Assembly: GCA_002559145.1 (NCBI GenBank)
Contig: NTXX01000001.1
Location: 110,709-174,708 of the forward strand
Length of the DNA: 64,000 nt
Source: Bacillus sp. AFS006103
GTDB lineage: Bacteria > Bacillota > Bacilli > Bacillales > Cytobacillaceae
Direction of reading: 5' to 3'
The notes under the pieces were generated by a model that did no database searches, was not told where the DNA came from, and worked only from the letters and a program-made list of their open reading frames with translations. Of this stretch, positions 47,429 to 58,387 are shown piece after piece (position 1 is the stretch's first letter; each line of letters starts with the position of its first letter). Made by a program: the position numbers and the translations under genes.

Positions 47429-47905
47429 TCACGTATTATTTACGTCAACGATAATGGCATCCTTTCCGATTGCTAAGGGCTTTTCGGATTGAATGACTTG
47501 TTTGCCTTCCGTAAGTTCCGAAAAGAAGCCATCCGTGATTTCGTACCCTATAATAGTGCCCAATTCTTCCTGGAAATATACATCTTTTAACAATCCAAGT
47601 GATTCCCCACTTTTAGAAAGCATCATCATCCCATTTAGAGAATGTTGATGTGTAAGTGTATATTCCGGATCATCTTTCAGTTTTACCAAATGGCCGTTAT
47701 TCTCAATCATTATTCCATCCAAACCGAAGGAAGCCACTTTTTCGATGTCCAGAAAAAAGGATTGTTTGAAAAAAACGCCTTTTTTTATCAGTAAGCCATT
47801 TACCTTACCGTTGCTGGAGATACATAAATCACAAACTTCACCAATTTTTTGGCCGCTTTTTGTATTAAAAACAGGCTGTCCTTTTAGTAAAGAAAATGTC
47901 CGCAA
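47429..47905 (-). CDS. yrrD: PRC-barrel domain protein YrrD
   Basis: A 158-residue protein made of two PRC-barrel-like modules: VFNTKSGQKIGEVCDLCI at about 12-30 and MLSKSGESLGLLKDVYFQ at about 93-110, each followed by beta strands. Such domains bind RNA or protein partners. I chose the TTG at 47905 (RTFSLLKGQPV) with GGTGGG 7 nt upstream, because the in-frame GTG at 47917 overlaps the AGGAGG. Role unknown; conserved next to recD2. Confidence 0.85.
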   Translation of the reverse strand: MRTFSLLKGQPVFNTKSGQKIGEVCDLCISSNGKVNGLLIKKGVFFKQSFFLDIEKVASFGLDGIMIENNGHLVKLKDDPEYTLTHQHSLNGMMMLSKSGESLGLLKDVYFQEELGTIIGYEITDGFFSELTEGKQVIQSEKPLAIGKDAIIVDVNNT

Positions 47906-47938
47906 AGAGTGTCCCACCTCCTGTGAACATTTATAGTG

Positions 47939-50386
47939 TTAGTCAATTTCCATGAAATCATAAGGTGAAACGTTTTCCATGCCAATCATTGGATCTTCTT
48001 GTATGAATAGTTCCTCGTAGGATAATTCCTCGGTCGGATTTTTACTTTCCGTGGGATTAACAACGACTGATTCCTGATGGCTTACTTCAGCATTTGGTGG
48101 TGCTGCAATCGAATCTTGGAGCTTGAGACAGAGGGTCGTTTGCCTAGAGAGTTCATCCGCTCTTTCTACGCCCATTTTAAGTGCATCGACTTCACCACAC
48201 AGAATTAACGATTGTTTACTTCTAGTAATTGCCGTATAAATTAAATTTCTGCGCAGCATTCGATAATAACTTCTTGTAATCGGAAGGACAACAATCGGAA
48301 ATTCACTGCCCTGAGATTTATGAACGGAACAACAATAGGCATGCGTAATTTGATTTAAGTCCTGCTTAGTGTATTCCACTTCATTGCCTTCAAAGGAAAT
48401 ATATATCATATCCTGCTTTTCGGTATTTTCCTTTGCATAAATAATCGAGATAATTTCTCCAATATCTCCGTTAAAGACATTACTTTCGGGTTGGTTGACA
48501 AGCTGCAGCACCTTATCACCGATGCGATATTTCACCTCACCAAATGCAATTTCCTTTCGCTTACCGTCAGGGTTTGGATTAAATATTTCTTGCAGCAAAA
48601 CATTTAAACGGTCGATTCCGGCAGGTCCTCTATACATTGGGGCCAATACTTGAATATCCTTAGCGGAATACCCTTTATTCTTTGCATTAAGGGCTACTTT
48701 TTCAACTACCTGGGATACCTGAGCAGTTGAACATTTAATAAACGACCTGTCGGCTTGCTTCATCGTAATATCCGCAGGTAAATATCCCTTTTTGATTTCA
48801 TGGGCAAGCTCAATAATCGAAGAACCTTCTGCCTGTCGATAAATATCAGTTAAGCGAACCGTTGGAATCCGTTCAGATTCCAACATATCCTTTAACACCT
48901 GTCCCGGCCCTACCGACGGCAATTGATCCTCATCCCCCACCAGAATAACTTGAATATTTTCAGGGAGAGCCTTAAATAGTTGGTTGGCAAGCCAAATATC
49001 AAGCATCGAGGTTTCATCGACAATAATAATTTTCCCCTCAAGCGGGCTGCGATCATCATGGTCAAATCCTTCCTGCCCATTTAATCCAAGCAGACGATGA
49101 ATGGTTACTGCCGGAAGTCCCGTCGATTCACTCATTCTTTTAGCCGCTCTACCAGTTGGTGCAGCAAGCAAGAATGGGAATGGTTCCCCTTTTTTATGGT
49201 AATCCTTTGGCTCCAAGGAACAGCCGTGCAATTCAGCATAAAGCTCAACAATCCCTTTGATAACCGTCGTTTTCCCTGTCCCTGGTCCACCGGTTAAGAT
49301 TAACATGGGTGACATTAACGCTGTTTGGATAGCTTCTCGCTGCGAGGGAGCATATTGAACCCCAAGCCGTTCCTCTAAACTGCCTAACGATAACAGAAAT
49401 TCAGATTCTGGAAATTGGTCTTTATATTCGGTTTGCTCAAGAATGCGATGGATATTCGTCACAAGCCCCTTTTCAGCAAAAAATAATGAAGGCATGTACA
49501 CGCGTTTTTCTTCACCCATTAATTTGCCCTCTTCTTGGAGCTTAATGACCTCATTGGATATGTCTTGATAGTCAATTTGATCACGCTTGTTATCTTCTAA
49601 GAGTGCTTTTACTTGCTCCAATAAGTCCTCTGCATGGATGTAAACATGCCCATTTTGGATGCTTTCGTTCTCAAGTATGTAAAGACAGGCTGCTTTGATC
49701 CGGTCAGGATGGTTTCCTGAAATACCGAGCTGGTAGCCAAGTTCATCGGCCCGGCCAAAACCAATTCCTTCGATATCCTCTACCAATTGATAGGGATTTT
49801 TCTGTAATATTCCGAGCGTTTCGTCTTTATAGGCTTGATAAATCCGCATCGAAATCTGCGGTCCAAATCCATATTGGTTTAAGGCAACCATCACTTGCTC
49901 GAGTCCTTGATGCTCCATCAAGGTATCATAAAGTGATTTTGCTTTTTCAGGAGGGAGCTTTGGAATGGTGTCAAGCAATGACGGCTGACTGAGAATTTTA
50001 GAAATGGCATCTTCACCTAAGGTTTCGACAATGTTTTCAGCCGTCTTTTTCCCAATCCCTTTAAACATTTCCCCGGACAAATAGTTAATAACCCCCTGTT
50101 TTGTTTGGGGCATGTCCTTTCGGAAATGATTGGTGTGAAATTGAAGACCGAACTTTGGGTGATCCTTAAATTCGCCGAAAAAAATATAGGTTTCTTGTTC
50201 ATGTATTTTCGGAAAATAACCAGTGACCACTGCTTCTTTGTCCTCATAGGAATGATTGGTTTCATCGACCCTTATTCGTAAAACCGTGTAAAGGTTTTGT
50301 TCATTGTGAAAAATAGTTACAATTGGCCTGCCCTTTACGAATTTTCCTTGTTCTTCAAATAAATCCAATGTATCTTGCTTTTCCAT
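47939..50386 (-). CDS. recD2: RecD2-type DNA helicase
   Basis: 5'-3' SF1B helicase involved in replication-fork maintenance and mismatch repair in Bacillus, acting without RecBC. The 815-residue protein has the RecD2 N-terminal extension with an OB-like region and helix-hairpin-helix motifs (MFKGIGKKTAENIVE; IEGIGFGRADELG), Walker A ILTGGPGTGKTTVIKG near residue 350, DEx (IIVDETSMLD), and the C-terminal VHKSQGSEFPIVVLP. YrrC in B. subtilis. A C-terminal acidic tail of about 65 residues looks disordered. Confidence 0.95.
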   Translation of the reverse strand: MEKQDTLDLFEEQGKFVKGRPIVTIFHNEQNLYTVLRIRVDETNHSYEDKEAVVTGYFPKIHEQETYIFFGEFKDHPKFGLQFHTNHFRKDMPQTKQGVINYLSGEMFKGIGKKTAENIVETLGEDAISKILSQPSLLDTIPKLPPEKAKSLYDTLMEHQGLEQVMVALNQYGFGPQISMRIYQAYKDETLGILQKNPYQLVEDIEGIGFGRADELGYQLGISGNHPDRIKAACLYILENESIQNGHVYIHAEDLLEQVKALLEDNKRDQIDYQDISNEVIKLQEEGKLMGEEKRVYMPSLFFAEKGLVTNIHRILEQTEYKDQFPESEFLLSLGSLEERLGVQYAPSQREAIQTALMSPMLILTGGPGTGKTTVIKGIVELYAELHGCSLEPKDYHKKGEPFPFLLAAPTGRAAKRMSESTGLPAVTIHRLLGLNGQEGFDHDDRSPLEGKIIIVDETSMLDIWLANQLFKALPENIQVILVGDEDQLPSVGPGQVLKDMLESERIPTVRLTDIYRQAEGSSIIELAHEIKKGYLPADITMKQADRSFIKCSTAQVSQVVEKVALNAKNKGYSAKDIQVLAPMYRGPAGIDRLNVLLQEIFNPNPDGKRKEIAFGEVKYRIGDKVLQLVNQPESNVFNGDIGEIISIIYAKENTEKQDMIYISFEGNEVEYTKQDLNQITHAYCCSVHKSQGSEFPIVVLPITRSYYRMLRRNLIYTAITRSKQSLILCGEVDALKMGVERADELSRQTTLCLKLQDSIAAPPNAEVSHQESVVVNPTESKNPTEELSYEELFIQEDPMIGMENVSPYDFMEID

Positions 50387-50419
50387 TTAACTCCCTCCCT
50401 TCTGAGAAAATAAGAATAG

Positions 50420-51073
50420 TTATTGATTACTTTCTAATAGGTTTTTTGCGTGACCTGCAAGTAAATGGTCAGGTTGAATATCAAGTGCTTTATGGAACAT
50501 TTCGATTGCTTTCGCTGCGTTTTCTTGGAAAGCATAAGTAACACCTAAATTATAATAGGCATCCGAATGTTCTGGGTCCAGCTCGATACATTTTTCAAAT
50601 TGAATCATTGCTTCAGCGATTAATTCTAACTGTGCAAGACATAATCCATACTGAAACCGTGCTTCCGCATCCGCTTCATTTAATTCGACGCATCTTTGTA
50701 AATACGGAAGCGCAAATTTCCCTTGGTTCAACTGAACAAGAGTCAGTCCCAACATGAAGTAATTGTCACTTGATTGCAGACCTTTTTTCATAGCTGTCTC
50801 AAACATATTCTTAGCTTCGTTGAAAAGGTCCTTACTAAATAACAAGGTTCCAATGCTATAATAAGCCGCCGCAGCGTTTTCATCTATTTCAATTGCTTTT
50901 TGATAAAAATTAAGCGCCTTTTCGTCGTCTCCGACCGCAGAAAGAACATTACCGAAATTAATAAAGGCAACAGGGTCGTTGGGGTTTTCTTGAATGGCTT
51001 CATTAAAGGCCTTCGCAGCCTCCTCCAGGTTGCCATCCTGCATGTATTGCACACCTAATTGGTTTTTATCCAT
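50420..51073 (-). CDS. yrrB: Tetratricopeptide repeat protein YrrB
   Basis: A 217-residue protein consisting almost wholly of TPR units of 34 residues (e.g. AAAAYYSIGTLLFSKDLFNEA, SDAYYNLGVTYAFQENAAKA), about six in all. It is a protein-protein scaffold without catalytic motifs; no signal peptide, so cytoplasmic. Lies between mnmA and recD2, as in B. subtilis. Confidence 0.93.
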   Translation of the reverse strand: MDKNQLGVQYMQDGNLEEAAKAFNEAIQENPNDPVAFINFGNVLSAVGDDEKALNFYQKAIEIDENAAAAYYSIGTLLFSKDLFNEAKNMFETAMKKGLQSSDNYFMLGLTLVQLNQGKFALPYLQRCVELNEADAEARFQYGLCLAQLELIAEAMIQFEKCIELDPEHSDAYYNLGVTYAFQENAAKAIEMFHKALDIQPDHLLAGHAKNLLESNQ

Positions 51074-51132
51074 TTATTTCAGCTCCAATCCTAAGTGAAA
51101 GTATATCATATTTTATTTAATAATAATCTTCC

Positions 51133-51168
51133 ACAAAAAAACCTGACCCCATTTTTGGGAATCAGGTT
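51133..51168 (-). terminator. Terminator after mnmA
   Basis: AACCTGACCCC (51140-51150) pairs with GGGAATCAGGTT (51157-51168) with one unpaired base; seven T follow on the minus strand. Confidence 0.88.
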
Positions 51169-51174
51169 GACTAC

Positions 51175-52299
<1,125 letters not shown>

Positions 52300-52333
52300 T
52301 CACCTCTCTTTTGTTGCAAAAATCATCGTCGAT

Positions 52334-53476
52334 CTATTTTTTGAGACGGGAAACAACTCGAGCTGTTTCCTTAGCCGCCCTAATAACTTCCTCAGTTGTC
52401 GTATTAAAACCAAAACTGAAACGAATCGAATTAGTTAATCGTTCTGAGCGTTTACCAAACATAGCAACAAGCACGTGGGAAGGTTCAATTGAGCCCGCTG
52501 TGCATGCCGAACCACTCGAAACAGCAATTCCCGCTAAATCCAGGTTGACCAGCATTGCTTCCACACTTGTCCCGGGAAAACTTAAGTTTAATACATGTGG
52601 CAATGAATATTCAAGCATTCCGTTTATGTTAAATTCTACATCTAATTCACGGAGCTTTTCCATCATGCTTTTTTTCAAATCAAAGAATCTTGTTCGCTTA
52701 GCTTCCCGACCTTCATGTGCAATTACAACCGCTTCATGGAACCCAACAATCGCGGCAATATTTTCAGTTCCAGCACGTCTTTTTCTTTCTTGCTCACCGC
52801 CGAAGGAACGCGGAGCCAGTTTTACATTTGACCTGGCATAAAGAAAACCTGTTCCTTTTGGACCATTGATTTTGTGGGCAGAGACGGATAATAAATCGAT
52901 CAGACTTTCATTAACATCGATGTTTTCAACCCCGTAAGCCTGTACGGCATCCGTATGGAACTTTGCTTGATGATCTTTTAATAACTGTCCAATCTCAAGT
53001 ATAGGCTGAAGTGTGCCTACTTCGTTATTACCATACATGATCGACACCAAAATGGTATCATCCCTTAAGGCAGCACGAAGTTCAGACAGTGATATTCGCC
53101 CTGTTTCATCTACAGGTAAATAAGTGACCTCAAAGCCCACTTTTTCTAACTTCTTGCAAGCGTGGAGAACTGCATGATGCTCCACATCGGAGGTAATAAT
53201 ATGTCTGCCATTATGCTGATAGGTTTCCGCAACCCCAAACAACGCCATATTATCTGCTTCGGTTCCCCCACTTGTAAAAATAATCTCGTTATCCTTTGCA
53301 CCAATGCTGTTGGCTAACACCGAGCGCGCTAAATCAATTTGTTGTCGTGCTTCCCTGCCAAAGGAATGAATACTTGAGGGATTTCCGAACGTCAAGTTCA
53401 TCGCCTCGAGCATTTTTTCAATAACCCTTGGATGCATGGGAGATGTAGCAGCATGGTCGAGATAAATTCGTTCCAC
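52334..53476 (-). CDS. Cysteine desulfurase (YrvO/NifS-like)
   Basis: PLP enzyme giving persulfide sulfur for MnmA. The 380-residue protein has the PLP lysine in SVSAHKINGPKGTGF (about residue 204) and the catalytic Cys in AVSSGSACTAGSIEPS (about 326). It starts with GTG at 53476 (ERIYLDHAATSPM), 5 nt after AAGGTG. Position between cymR and mnmA identifies it as the YrvO type rather than SufS. Called iscS/nifS in some annotations. Confidence 0.94.
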   Translation of the reverse strand: MERIYLDHAATSPMHPRVIEKMLEAMNLTFGNPSSIHSFGREARQQIDLARSVLANSIGAKDNEIIFTSGGTEADNMALFGVAETYQHNGRHIITSDVEHHAVLHACKKLEKVGFEVTYLPVDETGRISLSELRAALRDDTILVSIMYGNNEVGTLQPILEIGQLLKDHQAKFHTDAVQAYGVENIDVNESLIDLLSVSAHKINGPKGTGFLYARSNVKLAPRSFGGEQERKRRAGTENIAAIVGFHEAVVIAHEGREAKRTRFFDLKKSMMEKLRELDVEFNINGMLEYSLPHVLNLSFPGTSVEAMLVNLDLAGIAVSSGSACTAGSIEPSHVLVAMFGKRSERLTNSIRFSFGFNTTTEEVIRAAKETARVVSRLKK

Positions 53477-53521
53477 ATTTACACCTTCTATCAAAATAAT
53501 TCTACAATGTTACTTTTTACC

Positions 53522-53941
53522 CTAAATATAAAACATATAACCATCCGGTTCTTCATCATTACTATGATTTGCTAAATCTTCTAACGTCGTGTTATCCAAA
53601 ACGTTTCTAATAGCATCACGAATTCGGATCCACAGCTCCCGTTTGGCAGGTTCTTCATCTTCAATCCCTTCAACAGGCGTGATTGGTCCTTCTAGGACAC
53701 GAATGACATCCCCAGCAGTAATTTTTGATGGAATGTTTGTTAAGATATAGCCGCCATAGGCACCCCTAATGCTTTTCACAAGGCCAGCATTCCGTAATGG
53801 GGCAATTAATTGTTCTAAATAATGTTCCGATAAATCATTTGCTTGCGCAATCGTTTTTAATGAAATCGGCCCTTCGCCCTGTTTCTTAGCAAGTTCAATC
53901 ATGATCGTTAAACCATAGCGACCCTTTGTTGAAATTTTCAT
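53522..53941 (-). CDS. cymR: Cysteine metabolism repressor CymR (Rrf2 family)
   Basis: Master repressor of cysteine and sulfur uptake genes, working in a complex with CysK in B. subtilis. The 139-residue protein has the Rrf2 winged helix (KISTKGRYGLTIMIELA, LSEHYLEQLIAPLRNAGLV, GAYGGYIL). It lacks the three-Cys Fe-S cluster seen in IscR. Targets probably include the mtnN-mccA-mccB genes at 29-32 kb. Encoded upstream of the desulfurase, divergent from rarA. Confidence 0.95.
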   Translation of the reverse strand: MKISTKGRYGLTIMIELAKKQGEGPISLKTIAQANDLSEHYLEQLIAPLRNAGLVKSIRGAYGGYILTNIPSKITAGDVIRVLEGPITPVEGIEDEEPAKRELWIRIRDAIRNVLDNTTLEDLANHSNDEEPDGYMFYI

Positions 53942-54105
53942 ATCGCACCCTCTATTCGTATCTATATTAAAAAAATCCTTAGTAATTTGATTGGCATTAA
54001 AAGTATATCATATTCTTCTTTAATATGCTTTTTCAAGGAAAAATGATAATGTTAAGCTATATGAGCTAAATTTCTATTAGAAAAACCTTTTTGGAGAGAT
54101 GTCAA

Positions 54106-55377
54106 ATGCAGCAAAAGCCTTTAGCATTTCGGATGCGGCCTCGAACGATTGAAGAAGTTGTCGGCCAGGAGCATCTGGTCGGTGATGGGAAAATTATTTC
54201 AAGAATGGTGAAGGCCAAACAGCTGACCTCTATGATTTTATATGGACCCCCGGGTATTGGTAAAACATCCATTGCCAGTGCGATTGCCGGTAGCACAAAG
54301 TACGCCTTTCGAACACTAAATGCGGTAACGAATAATAAAAAGGATATGGAAATTGTTGCCGCTGAAGCAAAAATGTCAGGAAAAGTGATTCTGCTCCTCG
54401 ACGAAGTCCATCGTTTAGATAAAGCGAAGCAAGATTTTTTATTACCTTATTTAGAAAATGGAATGATTGTATTAATCGGTGCTACGACTAGTAATCCCTA
54501 TCATGCCATTAATCCTGCAATCCGGAGCCGCTGCCAGATTTTCGAATTAAAGCCCCTGTCCCCAGAAGAAGTAAAACAGGCCTTAATTCGTGCCCTGAAA
54601 GATGACGAACGCGGTTTTGGCAAAATAAAGGTTGAGCTTGATGATGAAGCATTAATGCATTTTTCACAAGGTTCGAATGGGGATGTAAGGAGCTCTTTGA
54701 ATGCACTGGAATTAGCGGTCCTTTCCACGGATAAAGATGTTGATGGAACTATACATATCGATGTTGAAACAGCAGAAGAATGTCTACAAAAGAAGAGCCT
54801 CGTTGCCGATAAAGATGGAGATGGACATTATGATGTTTTGTCAGCCTTTCAGAAATCGATTCGCGGCAGTGATGTCAATGCCGCTCTCCATTATCTGGGC
54901 CGTTTAATCGAGGCAGGTGACCTGCCAAGTATCAGCCGCAGATTAATTGTTATCGCCTACGAGGATGTCGGATTAGCTAACCCGCAAGCAGGAGCACGCA
55001 CTTTGGCAGCAATTGAAACGGCCGAAAGAATTGGTTTTCCGGAAGCAAGGATTCCTCTTGCGAATGCTGTCATTGAACTATGCTTATCACCAAAATCCAA
55101 TTCAGCCGTTCTTGCCATTCAGGCCGCGCTTGAAGACATCCAAAAAGGCATCGTCGGTGAGGTCCCGGACCATCTAAAGGATGCCCATTACAAAGGAGCA
55201 AAGGAGCTGGGCAGAGGGATAGATTATAAGTACCCGCATGATTATGAAAACGGATGGGTCCCGCAACAGTACTTGCCAAACAAGTTAAAACACAAACAAT
55301 ACTACCAACCAAAGAAAACCGGAAAATTCGAACAGGCACTCGCCATCGTTTACGAGAAATTAACCAGAAAAAAATAG
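54106..55377 (+). CDS. rarA: Replication-associated recombination protein A (RarA/MgsA)
   Basis: AAA+ ATPase of the clamp-loader group that acts at stalled forks. The 423-residue protein has Walker A ILYGPPGIGKTSIA (about residue 50), Walker B VILLLDEVHRLD, sensor 1 GATTSNPY, and the C-terminal tetramerization part (LPNKLKHKQYY). The ATG at 54106 lies 9 nt after GGAGA. YrvN in B. subtilis. A repeated hairpin terminator follows. Confidence 0.96.
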   Translation: MQQKPLAFRMRPRTIEEVVGQEHLVGDGKIISRMVKAKQLTSMILYGPPGIGKTSIASAIAGSTKYAFRTLNAVTNNKKDMEIVAAEAKMSGKVILLLDEVHRLDKAKQDFLLPYLENGMIVLIGATTSNPYHAINPAIRSRCQIFELKPLSPEEVKQALIRALKDDERGFGKIKVELDDEALMHFSQGSNGDVRSSLNALELAVLSTDKDVDGTIHIDVETAEECLQKKSLVADKDGDGHYDVLSAFQKSIRGSDVNAALHYLGRLIEAGDLPSISRRLIVIAYEDVGLANPQAGARTLAAIETAERIGFPEARIPLANAVIELCLSPKSNSAVLAIQAALEDIQKGIVGEVPDHLKDAHYKGAKELGRGIDYKYPHDYENGWVPQQYLPNKLKHKQYYQPKKTGKFEQALAIVYEKLTRKK

Positions 55378-55427
55378 GGTGTCAGGCACCATGTGAAAAA
55401 TTCACATGGTGCTTGACACCCTTTTCT
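55376..55427 (+). terminator. Long hairpin terminator after rarA (dispersed repeat copy)
   Basis: A 22-bp stem (55376-55397 / 55401-55422) with one G-T wobble, carrying GGTGTCAGGCACCATGTG, followed by TTTTCTC. It shares its GGTGTCA...ACCATGTGAA core with the element at 29372-29414. Confidence 0.88.
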
Positions 55428-55431
55428 CTAT

Positions 55432-56376
55432 TTAGGCAGCAACGTCTCTTTTCTTGAAGACTAGGAAGGCTAACAATTGGAAGATGACAAAGTAGACGAG
55501 GAGCATGATGACCGAAAATGACATCGACATTCCTTCCATCATGGGTGTGCCGTCCACATATTGCATGAGATCGGTGTTGGCAAACAAGATGTATTTAGCC
55601 CAGCTAAATTTTATCGAAAGCAACAACGTAAATTGAGCCCCAGTGAATAATAAAAATAAGGATAAGCCAATTGCTAGAGAACTACTCCGGAAAACCGATG
55701 AAATCATAAACGCCATCGTCGCAAGCATGATTGTATTAATGGAGCTTAGCCCATAATAAATCATTAGATAAACAATGATATTTTGTTCTGTTACCTGCCC
55801 ATTGGCATATTTCAAATAAGGCACTGGGTGATCTGGTGTTCCAAACAGGACGGCACCAAGAATAGCTGAGATAGCAAATAGGATCGCCAACATCAACAAC
55901 GCAAATAACAAAACAGTAAGATATTTGGATGCTAATATTTTGCTTCGATTGATCGGTCGGATTAATAACAGCTTGATGGTACCCCAGTTGAATTCACTGG
56001 CAACAATCCCTGCCGAGATGATTATTGTAAATAATCCTGCCAAGATAATCAGTTGTGACGCATCTTTTACAAACGACCAGACATTATATTTTTCATTAAA
56101 AGGGAGATGGTGCACTATTCGGTAGTCATTAATCGCAATTTCTTCCTTGTAGTATTGCTTCTCAAGCTTTGAATTGCTTTGCTCCATTTGCTTCTTTAGT
56201 GCTTCATTTTCCTGGTGTAAAGTTTGTTCCCAATTTTTATCAAGTTTGAATTCTCGTTCCTGGTATTTCTGAAAAATACCAAAAATCGATATTATCACAA
56301 TCAGTATCGCAATCATCACATAAGTACCAGGGCGTTTAAAAATTTTCATCCATTCATTTTTAATTAAATTAACCAC
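55432..56376 (-). CDS. ABC-2 type transporter permease
   Basis: A 314-residue membrane protein with six predicted helices: one near residue 20, a soluble coiled-coil loop (about 45-95, rich in Glu/Lys), then five more. The family is the ABC-2/BcrB-like permeases (MVNLIKNEWMKIFKRPGTY; GTIKLLLIRPINRSKILASKY). The coding region overlaps the ATPase gene by 8 bp. The substrate is unknown; such pairs often confer resistance to peptide antibiotics or export small compounds. Confidence 0.88.
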   Translation of the reverse strand: MVNLIKNEWMKIFKRPGTYVMIAILIVIISIFGIFQKYQEREFKLDKNWEQTLHQENEALKKQMEQSNSKLEKQYYKEEIAINDYRIVHHLPFNEKYNVWSFVKDASQLIILAGLFTIIISAGIVASEFNWGTIKLLLIRPINRSKILASKYLTVLLFALLMLAILFAISAILGAVLFGTPDHPVPYLKYANGQVTEQNIIVYLMIYYGLSSINTIMLATMAFMISSVFRSSSLAIGLSLFLLFTGAQFTLLLSIKFSWAKYILFANTDLMQYVDGTPMMEGMSMSFSVIMLLVYFVIFQLLAFLVFKKRDVAA

Positions 56377-57298
56377 GACTTGGCGCCCCCTTTTCAGTCG
56401 TCAGTTCGAGGAAGCGATCTTCTAACGTTTTGGCTACTTCCTTGATGGCAAAAACTTGAATATCCTCTGTAACGAATATTTTTACCAAATTCGGAATTTC
56501 TTCTTTTGGTAACTGAACAGTTATTCCATTCCTTGAACGGTGTGCTCGAACATTGGGATAGTGACTCTCCATAAGCGCCAAAGCCTTAACACTTGGAACT
56601 ACTTCCAATTCATAAGTCATTTTAGTTTCACCATGGACTAGTTCATGGACAAGCTGCACATCAATCAAGCGACCATTTTGAATAATCCCTATCCGGTCAC
56701 ACATCATTTCCATTTCTGAAAGCAAGTGGCTGGATACAATCACGGCTAGATTTTTCTCACGGGCCAAAAGGCGGACATAGTCGCGAATTTCCCTTATTCC
56801 AGCAGGGTCTAAACCATTCGTCGGTTCGTCTAGAATTAATACCTTTGGGTCATGCAAAAGACACTGGGCTAACCCTAATCTTTGCCTCATCCCAAGGGAG
56901 TAAGTTTTAACCTTATCGTTTATACGCTCCGTTAATCCGACAAGTTCCACGGTTTCCGCAATCTTCTCCTTAGAAATCCCTTTTGCCATTCTTGCATAAT
57001 GGACCAGGTTTTGATAGCCTGTCAGAAATTTATACATTTCCGGATTTTCAACAATCGCACCGATATGACGCACAGCACTCTCAAAATCACTTTTAATACT
57101 TGCACCGCCGACCGTAATATCTCCTGATGTGATAGCCATCAAACCGACGATCATTCGAATTGTTGTTGTTTTTCCTGCCCCATTCGGTCCTAAGAAACCA
57201 AAGACCTCTCCTTTGTTCACTTGAAAGCTAATATTATCTATAATGGTTCTTCCTTTAATCACTTTCGTAACATTTTTTAACTCAACGATAGTTTCCAA
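56369..57298 (-). CDS. ABC transporter ATP-binding protein
   Basis: A 309-residue ATPase with Walker A FLGPNGAGKTTTIRM (about residue 36), Q-loop, signature YSLGMRQRLGLAQ (about 134), Walker B VLILDEPTNGLDP and the switch His in SSHLLSEM. It has a C-terminal extension of about 90 residues typical of the BcrA/CcmA-like group. It forms an operon with the downstream permease. No regulatory or sensor gene is adjacent. Confidence 0.92.
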   Translation of the reverse strand: METIVELKNVTKVIKGRTIIDNISFQVNKGEVFGFLGPNGAGKTTTIRMIVGLMAITSGDITVGGASIKSDFESAVRHIGAIVENPEMYKFLTGYQNLVHYARMAKGISKEKIAETVELVGLTERINDKVKTYSLGMRQRLGLAQCLLHDPKVLILDEPTNGLDPAGIREIRDYVRLLAREKNLAVIVSSHLLSEMEMMCDRIGIIQNGRLIDVQLVHELVHGETKMTYELEVVPSVKALALMESHYPNVRAHRSRNGITVQLPKEEIPNLVKIFVTEDIQVFAIKEVAKTLEDRFLELTTEKGAPSRG

Positions 57299-57417
57299 GC
57301 TCTCTCCCCTCTCTATGTATCCTCACTTAGTTTATCTTATTGTAGAAAAATTTTCCTTAACTATTATAGCCACGAAATACATTAATTCTAAAAAGAAAAT
57401 CTAATTATTTGGCCAAT

Positions 57418-57451
57418 AGTAAAAAAACCCTAAACTAATAAAAGTTTAGGG
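57418..57451 (-). terminator. Terminator after tcdA
   Basis: CCCTAAACT (57427-57435) pairs with AGTTTAGGG (57442-57450); seven T follow on the minus strand. Confidence 0.9.
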
Positions 57452-57463
57452 CATATCAACATT

Positions 57464-58231
57464 TTATTTCTCATCCGATACGCGTTGGATTTTGATGCTG
57501 CTTAATAATTGACTACATACATAGCTTGCCATGATTAGACCAGCAGCGGATGGTACGAAGGCATTGGATGCTGGCGGCATCTGTGCTTTGCGGATGGATG
57601 CATTTTCATTTCCTACTTCTTTTTTAATATCTTCACGAATGACAATTGGGCTTTCATCCGAAAATACAACTGGAATTCCTTTATGGATTCTTTCCTTGCG
57701 CAGCTTCGTGCGAATGACCTTCGCGATTGGATCCGTATGTGTTTTTGAAATATCGGCAATCTTAAAGCGGGTTGGGTCCATTTTATTGGCTGCTCCCATA
57801 CATGAAATAATTGGGATATTCCTCTTTAAGCATTCCTTCATTAAATGGATTTTATAAACAATCGTATCCGAAGCATCAACGACAAAATCCAAATTGTGGC
57901 TAAAAATCTGTTCATAGGTCTCTTCCGTATAAAACATCTTCAATGAGATGACTTCACAGTCTGGATTAATATCTCTAATCCGCTCCTCCATAATCTCTAC
58001 CTTTGGTCTTCCGACAGTCGAAAGCAGTGCAATCAGCTGGCGGTTGATGTTGGTAATATCCACATCGTCTTTATCTATTAATATTAAACGGCCAACTCCG
58101 GAACGGGCCAATGCTTCAGCAGCAAAGGAACCAACCCCGCCGATTCCTAAAACAGCAACCGTGCTATTTTTCATTATTTCAAGGCCTTCTTTACCGATGG
58201 CAAGTTCATTACGTGAAAATTGATGCAGCAT
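57464..58231 (-). CDS. tcdA: tRNA threonylcarbamoyladenosine dehydratase TcdA
   Basis: E1-like enzyme that cyclises t6A37 to ct6A in ANN-decoding tRNAs. The 255-residue protein has the ATP-binding VLGIGGVGSFAAEALARSG (about residue 25), DxDxxxxxNxxRQ in DKDDVDITNINRQL, and a VVDASDTIVYKI block. The ATG at 58231 lies 8 nt after GGAG. YrvM in B. subtilis; adjacent to aspS with the 6S RNA gene between, as there. Confidence 0.94.
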   Translation of the reverse strand: MLHQFSRNELAIGKEGLEIMKNSTVAVLGIGGVGSFAAEALARSGVGRLILIDKDDVDITNINRQLIALLSTVGRPKVEIMEERIRDINPDCEVISLKMFYTEETYEQIFSHNLDFVVDASDTIVYKIHLMKECLKRNIPIISCMGAANKMDPTRFKIADISKTHTDPIAKVIRTKLRKERIHKGIPVVFSDESPIVIREDIKKEVGNENASIRKAQMPPASNAFVPSAAGLIMASYVCSQLLSSIKIQRVSDEK

Positions 58232-58340
58232 TATGTTCACTCCAATTATTAAATTCGTTACATTTCTTTTTCCCGATTAAAAATATATCATACACTCCAT
58301 TAAAAACAAGTATCTTGATAGGAATAATTAAGTTAGGAAG

Positions 58341-58375
58341 CAAAACAAAACCTCCCGCAATGTTCAGGAGGTTGA
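58341..58375 (-). terminator. Terminator after 6S RNA
   Basis: AACCTCC (58349-58355) pairs with GGAGGTT (58367-58373); TTGTTTTG follows on the minus strand. Confidence 0.75.
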
Positions 58376-58387
58376 TTTTAAGCAAAT

